Of a stretch of 64,000 nucleotides of DNA, positions 56,367 through 64,000 are shown in pieces. The number at the start of each line of letters is the position of its first letter. The stretch's first letter is position 1. Origin of the DNA: Stutzerimonas stutzeri (GTDB lineage: Bacteria; Pseudomonadota; Gammaproteobacteria; Pseudomonadales; Pseudomonadaceae); contig NZ_JANGEY010000007.1 in assembly GCF_024451105.1 (NCBI RefSeq), positions 62,001 to 126,000 on the forward strand. Direction: 5' to 3'. The position numbers and the translations under genes were made by a program. The notes under the pieces were generated by a model. The model was not told the DNA's origin, did not search any database, and saw nothing but the letters and a program-made list of their open reading frames with translations.

Positions 56367-57350
56367 ATGTTCCGCGCCATCCTGATCGACAAGGACGACT
56401 CCGGCTACCGCGCCAGCCTGCAGGCGCTCGACGAATCCCGCCTGCCGGAAGGCGAGGTGCGCGTGCGCGTCAGCCACAGCACCCTCAACTACAAGGACGC
56501 CCTGGCGATCACCGGCAAGGGCCCGGTGGTGCGCCAGTTCCCCATGGTGCCGGGCATCGACCTGGCCGGCGTGGTCGAGGAGAGCCGCCACCCCGACTTC
56601 AAGACCGGCGACGCCGTGCTGCTCAACGGCTGGGGCGTCGGCGAGACGCACTGGGGCGGCCTGGCCCAGCTCGCGCACCTCAAGGGCGACTGGCTGATCC
56701 CGCTGCCGCAGGGCTTCAGCGCCGCCGAGGCGATGGCGGTGGGCACCGCCGGCTACACCGCGATGCTCGCGGTGCTGGCCCTGGAACGCCACGGCGTGAC
56801 CCCGGAGCGGGGCGAGGTGCTGGTCACCGGCGCCAGCGGCGGGGTCGGCAGCTTCGCCGTGGCCCTGCTGGCCCAGCTGGGTTACCGGGTGGTGGCCTCC
56901 ACCGGTCGCCCCGAGGAGGCCGCCTACCTGAAGGGCCTCGGCGCCGCCGAGCTCGTCGAGCGCGCCAGCCTCAGCGAACCGGGCCGCCCGCTGGGCCGCG
57001 AACGCTGGGCCGGCGCCGTCGACTCGGTGGGCAGCCACACCCTGGCCAACGTCTGCGCCAGCACCCGCTACGGCGGCTGCGTGGCCGCCTGCGGCCTGGC
57101 CCAGGGCATGGACTTCCCGGCCACGGTGGCGCCGTTCATCCTGCGCGGCGTGACCCTCGCCGGCATCGACAGCGTGATGCGCCCGCGCGCCGACCGCCTC
57201 GAGGCCTGGGGCCGCCTGGCGCGCGACCTGGACAAGCGCCTGCTGGCGCCGATCACCCGCACCATCGGCCTGGAGGACGCCATCGCGGTGGCCGCCGAGC
57301 TGCTCGCCGGCCGCGTGCGCGGGCGGGTGGTGGTGGACGTGAATCGCTGA
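56367..57350 (+). CDS. acuI: acrylyl-CoA reductase (AcuI/YhdH family)
   Basis: The 327-residue MDR enzyme reduces acrylyl-CoA to propionyl-CoA using NADPH. It has the YhdH/AcuI features [62 protein letters not shown], and the nucleotide-binding [23 protein letters not shown] at about residues 152-174. It lies downstream of a TetR gene with a shared operator. GAGAGG precedes the ATG. Family members also protect against acrylate-type electrophiles. Confidence 0.93.
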   Translation: MFRAILIDKDDSGYRASLQALDESRLPEGEVRVRVSHSTLNYKDALAITGKGPVVRQFPMVPGIDLAGVVEESRHPDFKTGDAVLLNGWGVGETHWGGLAQLAHLKGDWLIPLPQGFSAAEAMAVGTAGYTAMLAVLALERHGVTPERGEVLVTGASGGVGSFAVALLAQLGYRVVASTGRPEEAAYLKGLGAAELVERASLSEPGRPLGRERWAGAVDSVGSHTLANVCASTRYGGCVAACGLAQGMDFPATVAPFILRGVTLAGIDSVMRPRADRLEAWGRLARDLDKRLLAPITRTIGLEDAIAVAAELLAGRVRGRVVVDVNR

Positions 57351-57424
57351 AGTCTCGACGGCCTGGCGGGCGTGCTCGCACGGAGGCGTGGGCACACGCT
57401 CTCCTTCGCCTGCGCGCGGCGTTT

Positions 57425-57445
57425 GGCGAATGAATTCGCCCCTGC
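57425..57445 (-). repeat. REP-type element upstream of the gamma-carbonic anhydrase stop
   Basis: GGCGAATGAATTCGCCCCTGC is the reverse orientation of the GGGGCGAATTCATTCGCC core seen at 33227. It lies between the convergent ends of acuI and the carbonic anhydrase gene. Confidence 0.78.
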
Positions 57446-57451
57446 AAGCCT

Positions 57452-57997
57452 TCACTCCGCCTCGTAGCTCTCCAGCAGATGCAGGTCCTTGAGCTTCACG
57501 TAGTTGGCCGCGCTGTAAGCGAAGAAGGCGCGCTCCTTGTCGCTCAAGGGCCGCGCCTGTTTCACCGGGCTGCCGACGTACAGGTAGCCGCTCTGCAGCA
57601 CCTTGCCCGGCGGCACCAGGCTGCCGGCGCCGATCACCACCTCGTCCTCGACCACCGCGCCGTCCATGACGATCGCGCCCATGCCGACCAGCACGCGGCT
57701 GCCGATGCGGCAGCCATGCAGGGTCACCTTGTGGCCGACGGTGACGTCCTCGCCGATCTGAAGCGGATAGCCGCCGGGGTTGAACGGCCCGGCGTGGGTG
57801 ATGTGCAGTACGCTGCCGTCCTGGATGCTGGTGCGCGCGCCGATGCGGATGTGGTGCATGTCGCCGCGGATCACCGCCAGCGGCCACACCGAGCAGTCGT
57901 CGCCCAGCTCGACGTCGCCGATCACCACGGCGCTGGGATCGACGAATACCCGGTCGCCGAGCTGCGGGTTGTGCCCCTGGTAGGTGCGGATGGTCAT
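57452..57997 (-). CDS. gamma-carbonic anhydrase family protein (YrdA/PaaY-like)
   Basis: The 181-residue left-handed beta-helix hexapeptide-repeat protein has the metal-ligand histidines in DMHHIRIG and HITHAGPFNPGG and GHKVTLHGCRIGSRVLVGMGAIVMDG. It would bind Zn or Fe in a trimer. Some family members are true carbonic anhydrases; others are inactive or thioesterases. From memory a similar gene precedes prlC in P. aeruginosa. It is divergent from prlC across a region with REP elements. Confidence 0.88.
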   Translation of the reverse strand: MTIRTYQGHNPQLGDRVFVDPSAVVIGDVELGDDCSVWPLAVIRGDMHHIRIGARTSIQDGSVLHITHAGPFNPGGYPLQIGEDVTVGHKVTLHGCRIGSRVLVGMGAIVMDGAVVEDEVVIGAGSLVPPGKVLQSGYLYVGSPVKQARPLSDKERAFFAYSAANYVKLKDLHLLESYEAE

Positions 57998-58106
57998 GGG
58001 AAGGCTCCTGGTGCGTGGTTATGCCCCTCTACTTAGCATGCATGACGCGCGCTGGCGACAGCCTGAGCGGTTCTGCGGAGCACCGCCTCACCACTGGCGC
58101 AGCAGG

Positions 58107-58161
58107 TGCAGGAGCAGATTCATCTGCGACCCGCCCCCAGTCGCGAATGAAATCGCTCCTA
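58107..58161. repeat. inverted pair of REP elements upstream of prlC
   Basis: A plus-strand unit CAGGAGCAGATTCATCTGCG (about 58109-58128) faces a minus-strand unit whose plus-strand form is GTCGCGAATGAAATCGCTCC (58139-58158), followed by TAC. Together they form a BIME-like doublet about 115 bp upstream of prlC. Confidence 0.75.
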
Positions 58162-58274
58162 CCGTCCGTGCGGTACAAGCCCCCTCAATCGTCGCCATAG
58201 CCGCACCCAGGCTGCGCGCCCGGGCATTTGTCATTAACATGACCGGTGATTCTTCCGACCCAGGGTCAAACGCC

Positions 58275-60323
58275 GTGACTGCCAACAATCCCCTGCTGCA
58301 AGACTTCGACCTGCCGCCCTACTCGGCGATCCGCCCCGAGCACGTCGAGCCGGCCGTCGACCAGATCCTCGAAGACAACCGCGCGGCCATCGCGCGCATC
58401 CTGGCAAGCCAGGGCCAGAATCCCGACTGGAACGGCCTGGTGCTGGCGCTGGACGAGCTGAACGCGCGCCTCGGCCGCGCCTGGAGCCCGGTCAGCCACC
58501 TCAATGCGGTGTGCAACAGCAGCGAACTGCGCGCCGCCTACGAGGCCTGCCTGCCCAAGCTGTCGGCCTACTACACCGAGCTGGGCCAGAACCGTGCCCT
58601 CTACCAGGCCTGGCAGGCGCTGGCCGAGAGCCCGGCGGCGGCCGCCTTCGATCAGGCCCAGCAGACCATCGTCAGGCACACCCTGCGCGACTTCCACCTC
58701 TCCGGCATCGACCTGCCGGAAGCCGAGCAGCAGCGCTACGGCGCGATCCAGATGAAGCTGGCCGAGCTGTGCAGCCGGTTCTCCAACCAGGTGCTCGACG
58801 CCACCCAGGCCTGGACCAAGCAACTGAGCGACGAGACGCAACTGGCCGGCCTGCCGGACTCGGCCAGGGCGCAGATGCAGCAGGCCGCCCAGGCCAAGGG
58901 CCTCGACGGCTGGCTGGTGACCCTGGAGTTCCCCAGCTACTACGCGGTGATGACCTACGCCGACGACCGCGCCCTGCGCGAGGAGGTGTACACCGCCTAC
59001 GCCACCCGCGCCTCCGACCAGGGCCCGAATGCCGGCCAGTTCGACAACGGCCCGCTGATGGCCGAGATCCTCGACCTGCGCCAGGAGCTGGCCCGCCTGC
59101 TCGGCTTCGCCCACTACGGCGAGCTGAGCCTGGCCACCAAGATGGCCGAATCCACCGAGCAGGTGCTCGGCTTCCTGCGCGACCTCGCCGTGCGCGGCAA
59201 GCCGTTCGCCGAAAAGGACCTGGCCGAACTGCGCGCCTTCGCCGCCGAACACGGCGTGGCTGACCTGCAAAGCTGGGACGTCGGCTACTTCAGCGAGAAG
59301 CTGCGCCACCAGCGCTACGCGATTTCCCAGGAGCAGGTGCGCGCCTGGTTCCCGATCGACAAGGTGCTGTCCGGCCTGTTCGCCATCGTCGAGCGCCTGT
59401 ACGGCATCCAGATCGAGGAACTCAGGGACTTCGACAGCTGGCACCCGGACGTGCGCCTGTTCGAGATCCGCGAGAACGGCGCGCACATCGGGCGCTTCTT
59501 CTTCGACCTCTACGCACGCGCCAACAAGCGCGGCGGCGCCTGGATGGACGGTGCCCGCGACCACTGGCGCAACGCCGCCGGCGAGCGGATCAGTCCGGTG
59601 GCCAACCTGGTGTGCAACTTCACCCCCGCCGCGCCCGGCAAGCCCGCGCTGCTGACCCACGACGAGGTCACCACCCTGTTCCACGAGTTCGGCCACGGCC
59701 TGCATCACCTGCTGACCCGCGTCGACTATGCCGGCGTCTCCGGGATCAACGGCGTGGCCTGGGACGCGGTCGAGCTGCCCAGCCAGTTCATGGAGAACTG
59801 GTGCTGGGAGCCCGAGGGCCTGGCGCTGATCTCCGGTCACTTCGAGAGCGGCGAGCCGCTGCCGCAGGCGCTGCTGGACAGGATGCTGGCGGCGAAGAAC
59901 TTCCAGTCCGGGCTGATGCTGGTCCGCCAGCTGGAGTTCTCGCTGTTCGACTTCGAGCTGCACGCCAGCCACGGCGACGGCCGCGGCGTGCAGGGCGTAC
60001 TGCAGGCGATCCGCGACGAGGTATCGGTGTTCCAGCCGCCGGCCTGGAACCGCTTCGCCAACAGCTTCTCGCACATCTTCGCCGGCGGTTACGCGGCCGG
60101 CTACTACAGCTACAAGTGGGCCGAGGTGCTGTCGGCCGATGCCTTCTCCAGGTTCGAGGAGGAGGGCGTGCTCAACCCGGCCACCGGCCGCGCCTTCCGC
60201 GAGGCGATCCTCGCCCGCGGCGGTTCGCTGGAGCCGATGCAGCTGTTCGTCGAGTTCCGCGGCCGCGAGCCGTCGATCGACGCGCTGCTGCGCCACAGCG
60301 GCCTGAGCGAGGAGGCGGCATGA
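58275..60323 (+). CDS. prlC: oligopeptidase A
   Basis: The 682-residue M3 metallopeptidase cleaves short peptides, including signal-peptide fragments, in the cytoplasm. The zinc motif HEFGHGLHHL is at about residues 469-478 and the third ligand is in WDAVELPSQFMENWCWEPE. The GTG at 58275 gives MTANNPLLQDFDLPPYSAI, the normal PrlC N-terminus; an ATG at 58239 is in frame but adds no homologous residues. yheV overlaps its stop by 4 bp. Confidence 0.95.
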   Translation: MTANNPLLQDFDLPPYSAIRPEHVEPAVDQILEDNRAAIARILASQGQNPDWNGLVLALDELNARLGRAWSPVSHLNAVCNSSELRAAYEACLPKLSAYYTELGQNRALYQAWQALAESPAAAAFDQAQQTIVRHTLRDFHLSGIDLPEAEQQRYGAIQMKLAELCSRFSNQVLDATQAWTKQLSDETQLAGLPDSARAQMQQAAQAKGLDGWLVTLEFPSYYAVMTYADDRALREEVYTAYATRASDQGPNAGQFDNGPLMAEILDLRQELARLLGFAHYGELSLATKMAESTEQVLGFLRDLAVRGKPFAEKDLAELRAFAAEHGVADLQSWDVGYFSEKLRHQRYAISQEQVRAWFPIDKVLSGLFAIVERLYGIQIEELRDFDSWHPDVRLFEIRENGAHIGRFFFDLYARANKRGGAWMDGARDHWRNAAGERISPVANLVCNFTPAAPGKPALLTHDEVTTLFHEFGHGLHHLLTRVDYAGVSGINGVAWDAVELPSQFMENWCWEPEGLALISGHFESGEPLPQALLDRMLAAKNFQSGLMLVRQLEFSLFDFELHASHGDGRGVQGVLQAIRDEVSVFQPPAWNRFANSFSHIFAGGYAAGYYSYKWAEVLSADAFSRFEEEGVLNPATGRAFREAILARGGSLEPMQLFVEFRGREPSIDALLRHSGLSEEAA

Positions 60324-60604
60324 GCGAGTACAACCTGAACGCGCCGGTGAAGCGCTTCATCGCCGGCGCGGTGTGCCCGGCCTGCGAGGCGATGGACACC
60401 ATCCAGATGTGGGACGAGGACGGCACGCCGAACCGCCACTGCGTGGCCTGCGGCTACGCCGACACCCTCGACGCCCGCGGCAACTCGGTGCCCAAGGAGC
60501 TGCCGACGCGGGTCAACACCAGCGCGCTGAAGCCCAAGGCGGCCGATCCCAGGGTGCAGACCGTGCAGTTCTTCCCCAATCCGAAGCTGAAGAAGCCGGA
60601 GTAG
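60320..60604 (+). CDS. yheV: YheV-like putative zinc ribbon protein
   Basis: The 94-residue protein has two CxxC motifs (VCPACEAMDTIQMW and HCVACGYADTL) at about residues 19-22 and 40-43, forming a zinc ribbon, and a polar C-terminal tail. This is the DUF2387/YheV family. It overlaps prlC by ATGA, so it is co-expressed. Function unknown. Followed by a terminator. Confidence 0.9.
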   Translation: MSEYNLNAPVKRFIAGAVCPACEAMDTIQMWDEDGTPNRHCVACGYADTLDARGNSVPKELPTRVNTSALKPKAADPRVQTVQFFPNPKLKKPE

Positions 60605-60626
60605 GCTAGGAACCGCAGTTGAACAA

Positions 60627-60656
60627 GGCGTCCTGTGCGAGCAGGGCGCCTTTTTT
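60627..60656 (+). terminator. Rho-independent terminator after prlC-yheV
   Basis: GGCGTCCTG (60627-60635) pairs with CAGGGCGCC (60642-60650), with one G-U pair and a 6-nt loop, followed by six T. Confidence 0.88.
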
Positions 60657-60672
60657 GTTGCCTGGAGCCCGG

Positions 60673-60701
60673 GTCGAAAACCCGCGCAGCGGTTTTCTAC
60701 C
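60673..60701. repeat. GAAAACC/GGTTTTC palindrome
   Basis: GTCGAAAACC ... GGTTTTCTAC forms an imperfect palindrome, similar to GTAGAAA...TTTCTAC at 49785. It is followed 14 bp later by the GGTGGACAA palindrome, matching the two-part layout at 49785-49860. Confidence 0.65.
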
Positions 60702-60715
60702 GCCAGCACCGCCAC

Positions 60716-60743
60716 GGTGGACAAGGCTGCGCCGTTGTCCACC
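60716..60743 (+). repeat. GGTGGACAA/TTGTCCACC palindrome, copy 3
   Basis: This 28-bp palindrome is the exact reverse complement of the copy at 17219-17246. It sits 16 bp beyond the stop of the minus-strand COG0523 gene, in a convergent intergenic region. Confidence 0.85.
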
Positions 60744-60758
60744 CTACGGATCGCCTCG

Positions 60759-61727
60759 TCAGCGTGCCCGGCAGGCCGCCAGCCCGGCCTGCAGCGCCGT
60801 GGCATCCTGCGCTTCGGCGAAGATCAGCTCCAGCCGCGAATCCCTGCGCCACTCGCTGGCGCGCCAGGCGAGCGGCGTGCCGTCCAGCGCATTGGCGCTG
60901 TGCCAGCCGTCGTCGGCACTGTGCAGCACCAGCTTGGCGCGCCGCCAGGGCAGGGCGGCCAGCCAGGCGGCGATCCGCGCGCGGTCGAAGCGCTGGCTGG
61001 GGTGCCAGCGCCAGCCGATGCTCCAGCCGCCAGCCTCGGCGTGGATCTGGCAGAGCGGCTGCGCCGGATCGCTCCACAACGCCGGCAGCGGCGCGGCGCC
61101 TGTGGGCAACTTCCGCGCCTCGCCGCCCGGCTGCGCCCGCGCCTGGATGCCCGGCAGCTCGGCCAGCGGCAGCCGGCCCTGCTCGGTCCAGCGCAGCGGC
61201 CGCGCCGGCAACTGGGCGGCGAGCAGGGCGCGGGCGGTGGCGTCCAGGCTCGCGCTCTTGTTCAGCAGCAGCAGTCCGGCGGCGCCCAGCGCGGCCTGCT
61301 GCGCCGCCGGCAGCGGCCGGCCGGCAGCCAGCGCGGCGGCGTCCAGCACCACCACCGAGGGCTGCACGGCGAGCACCGCGCGCCAGGGCTCCTCCTGCAA
61401 CTGGCGCAGCAGCTCGGCCGGGTGGCCGAGGCCGGACGGCTCGATCAGCAGGCGGTCGGGCCGGGCCTGGCGCAGCAGGCGGCCGAGGCCGACCTGGAAG
61501 GGCGCGCCGTTGACGCAGCACAGACAGCCACCGGCCACCTCGCCGAGGGCGATGCCGTCGGCGTCGCTGGTCAGCAGCGCGGCGTCCAGGCCGATCTGGC
61601 CGAACTCGTTGATCAGGATCGCCCAGCGTTCGCCTTCCGGCTTCTGCGCCAGCAGCTCGCGGAGCAGGGTGGTCTTGCCGGCACCCAGCGGGCCGGCGAT
61701 CAGGTGGGTGGGGATGTGTTCGAGCAT
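60759..61727 (-). CDS. COG0523 (CobW/YjiA-like) GTPase
   Basis: The 322-residue GTPase has Walker A GPLGAGKTT at residues 12-20, ILINEFGQIG, the metal-binding EVAGGCLCCVNG (CxCC) at about 62-73, LIEPSGLGHP and a C-terminal region with RWHPSQRFDRARIAAWL. COG0523 proteins are metallochaperones, often for zinc. The ATG at 61727 follows the normal N-terminus. It is divergent from a small secreted protein gene across a structured region. A second COG0523 gene lies at 62904. Confidence 0.88.
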   Translation of the reverse strand: MLEHIPTHLIAGPLGAGKTTLLRELLAQKPEGERWAILINEFGQIGLDAALLTSDADGIALGEVAGGCLCCVNGAPFQVGLGRLLRQARPDRLLIEPSGLGHPAELLRQLQEEPWRAVLAVQPSVVVLDAAALAAGRPLPAAQQAALGAAGLLLLNKSASLDATARALLAAQLPARPLRWTEQGRLPLAELPGIQARAQPGGEARKLPTGAAPLPALWSDPAQPLCQIHAEAGGWSIGWRWHPSQRFDRARIAAWLAALPWRRAKLVLHSADDGWHSANALDGTPLAWRASEWRRDSRLELIFAEAQDATALQAGLAACRAR

Positions 61728-61735
61728 GGCCTGCC

Positions 61736-61809
61736 TGTGGATAAGCCTGGGGGTAAGCTGTGCCGCCCTGTGGACAACCACACGGCGCCGTCACATGTGC
61801 CAGCTTACC
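61736..61809. promoter_or_regulatory. structured divergent region with DnaA-box-like sequences
   Basis: TGTGGATAA (61736-61744) is the reverse complement of the consensus DnaA box TTATCCACA, and TGTGGACAA (61769-61777) of TTGTCCACA. A 9-bp inverted repeat GGTAAGCTG (61752-61760) / CAGCTTACC (61801-61809) encloses the second box, which also sits in TGTGG-ACAA-CCACA. Confidence 0.5.
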
Positions 61810-61907
61810 GGCAAAGCGCGACGGCCGCCCGCGCCGGCACCGTGCGGGCGGGGTAAACTGCGCGCCGGCTCCGCACGGAGCCCGTCCCGCCTCACCGGAG
61901 CCCGTCC

Positions 61908-62285
61908 ATGCGCCAGATCCTCTTCCTCCTGCTCGCCGTCCTGCCGCTGCCGGCGCTGGCCGAGGCCTGCGTGGTGCACAGCCGGGGACAGGGCGTGGCG
62001 GTGCAGCTCTGCCAGCAGAACGTCAGCATCCCCAAGGGGCTGTTCCGCGACGGCTTCTGCCAGCCGAAGCTGAAGGATCAGGAGATCCGCGTCGAGTTCG
62101 TCGAGCAGTGCCCCGAGGGGGCCTACGGTGTGTGCAGCGGCGCCCAGGCCGGCAACGCCGCCTACCGCCAGGACATCCACTACTACGGCGTGGCCTCCGA
62201 TGCCCGCTATCTCAAGCCGTTCTGCGAGGGCCAGAGCGGCGGGAGCTGGCGCACGCCCCGAATCACTCCAGCCAGTCCAGGGTGA
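61908..62285 (+). CDS. secreted Cys-rich protein of unknown function
   Basis: The 125-residue protein has a signal peptide (ILFLLLAVLPLPALAEA, cut near residue 18-20) and a mature part with six Cys residues (21, 35, 51, 68, 76, 106), probably three disulfides. I recognise no domain. Its last 23 bp overlap the convergent DUF1826 gene, and the C-terminal GSWRTPRITPASPG looks like read-through into that gene. It neighbours metal-homeostasis genes but a metal role is speculation. Confidence 0.72.
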   Translation: MRQILFLLLAVLPLPALAEACVVHSRGQGVAVQLCQQNVSIPKGLFRDGFCQPKLKDQEIRVEFVEQCPEGAYGVCSGAQAGNAAYRQDIHYYGVASDARYLKPFCEGQSGGSWRTPRITPASPG

Positions 62286-62903
62286 GCAACAGGCGCCGCT
62301 CGCCATCGGCCACCGGCGGCGAGCGATGGACGATGGCGCCGTGTTCGTTGCCCTCCCAGCGTTCGCCCTTGAGCAGCGCCACATGACCGGCCTGCAGCGC
62401 ACGGATCGCCTCCGCGCGCGGCTCGGCCGCGGGATCGCCGAGCCGTGCGCGCGCCAGCGCGCCTTCGGCCAGCCACTGGCTGCCCGGCCCGGCGTAGGTG
62501 GTGACCAGGCGCAGCGGCACCCGGTCGACGTGGAAGCGCGGGCACATGGCCCTGTCCAGCACGCGCAGGCGCAGGCCGACGCGCCGCGCATCGAGCAGGC
62601 AGGCATAGGCACGCAGCAGCCAGGCGACGTCGGCGACGAACGCGCCATGGCCGGGCAGGTCGGCGAACTCGCCGGCCAGGCGGCGCAGGTCGGGTTCGCC
62701 CTCGGCGTCGTCCAGCTCGATGCTCAGCGCCTCGGCCAGCGGCGTGCCGCGCGCCAGCAGGGCGGCGGCGAAGCCGCTCAGCGCGGGCGCCAGGGTGCGC
62801 TGCCAGACCGCCAGGTTGACCCCGTCGCGCAGCACCTCGGCGAGCACCTCGGGCGAGTCGCCGCACAGCTGGCGCGGCAGCGGGGCGAGCGTGAAGGCGT
62901 GCA

Positions 62904-62904
<1 letters not shown>
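62263..62904 (-). CDS. DUF1826 domain protein
   Basis: The 213-residue protein has the DUF1826 pattern: LCGDSPEVLAEVLRDGVNLAVWQRTL at the N-terminus, then CPRFHVDRVPLRLVTTYAGPGSQWLAEG and HRSPPVADGERRLLLTLDWLE. HVD and later His residues recall metal-binding oxygenase folds. Its ATG overlaps the COG0523 stop (TGATG), so they are coupled. From memory P. aeruginosa PA5534/PA5535 is the same pair in a Zur-controlled cluster. Function unknown. Confidence 0.87.

Positions 62905-64000
<1,096 letters not shown>

Overview
The window is chromosomal DNA from a high-GC gammaproteobacterium and most likely a member of the Pseudomonadaceae. The evidence is the gene content and order: trpI divergent from trpBA, zwf divergent from an RpiR/HexR-type regulator, a LysR gene divergent from two-subunit pyruvate carboxylase (pycA/pycB), and prlC with a yheV-like gene. 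The ectABC-ectD-ask order is the one I recall from the Pseudomonas stutzeri group. From memory, parts of the window match the P. aeruginosa PA5428-PA5443 and PA0035-PA0068 neighbourhoods, in a different arrangement. I see no rRNA, tRNA, CRISPR array, prophage or insertion-sequence transposase.

Layout. 1-11.5 kb: the end of a cation/proton antiporter gene, a LysR regulator divergent from aspA, an AGCS amino-acid symporter with an apparent frameshift, a periplasmic binding protein, asparaginase, a 4-hydroxyphenylacetate hydroxylase oxygenase, glutaminase, dodecin and a lipoprotein peptidase. 11.6-15.1 kb: a small lipoprotein, trpI and trpBA. 15.1-18.7 kb: a variable, less GC-rich segment with an AAA ATPase plus DUF4276 (Toprim-like) pair, an HTH-nucleotidyltransferase protein, a remnant of a CAP gene and a HigBA-like toxin-antitoxin module. 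18.7-36.7 kb: YjbQ, a CAP protein, a YeeE/YedE transporter, a FUSC protein, an EamA exporter, HDOD and SUKH proteins, a Tim44-like protein, a TRAP binding protein, UvrD, a GGDEF-EAL protein, TrhP, endonuclease I, a RIO kinase, a DUF465 protein and an alcohol dehydrogenase. 36.8-46.5 kb (all minus strand): a three-gene phospholipid set, a universal stress protein coupled to a CPA2 antiporter, and ectABC-ectD-ask for ectoine and hydroxyectoine. 46.5-57.4 kb: zwf/hexR, pycR/pycAB, sbtA-sbtB (bicarbonate transporter plus PII-like regulator) and an acuR-acuI-like pair. 57.4-64 kb: gamma-carbonic anhydrase, prlC-yheV and a metal-homeostasis set (two COG0523 GTPases, DUF1826).

Functional themes are compatible-solute synthesis and osmotic or stress response, bicarbonate supply to pyruvate carboxylase, amide and acidic amino-acid use, and a small defence/toxin-antitoxin hotspot. 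Several families of palindromic repeats lie between genes: REP elements with a GAATTCATTC-like core, GGTGGACAA/TTGTCCACC palindromes, GTAGAAA/TTTCTAC palindromes, and two copies of a 13-bp CAGGCGCCGCCGG hairpin. The most interesting candidates are the AAA/DUF4276 pair in its hotspot, the SbtAB-pyruvate carboxylase association, the paired AcuR-like operators, and the unusual 490-bp region upstream of ectA.
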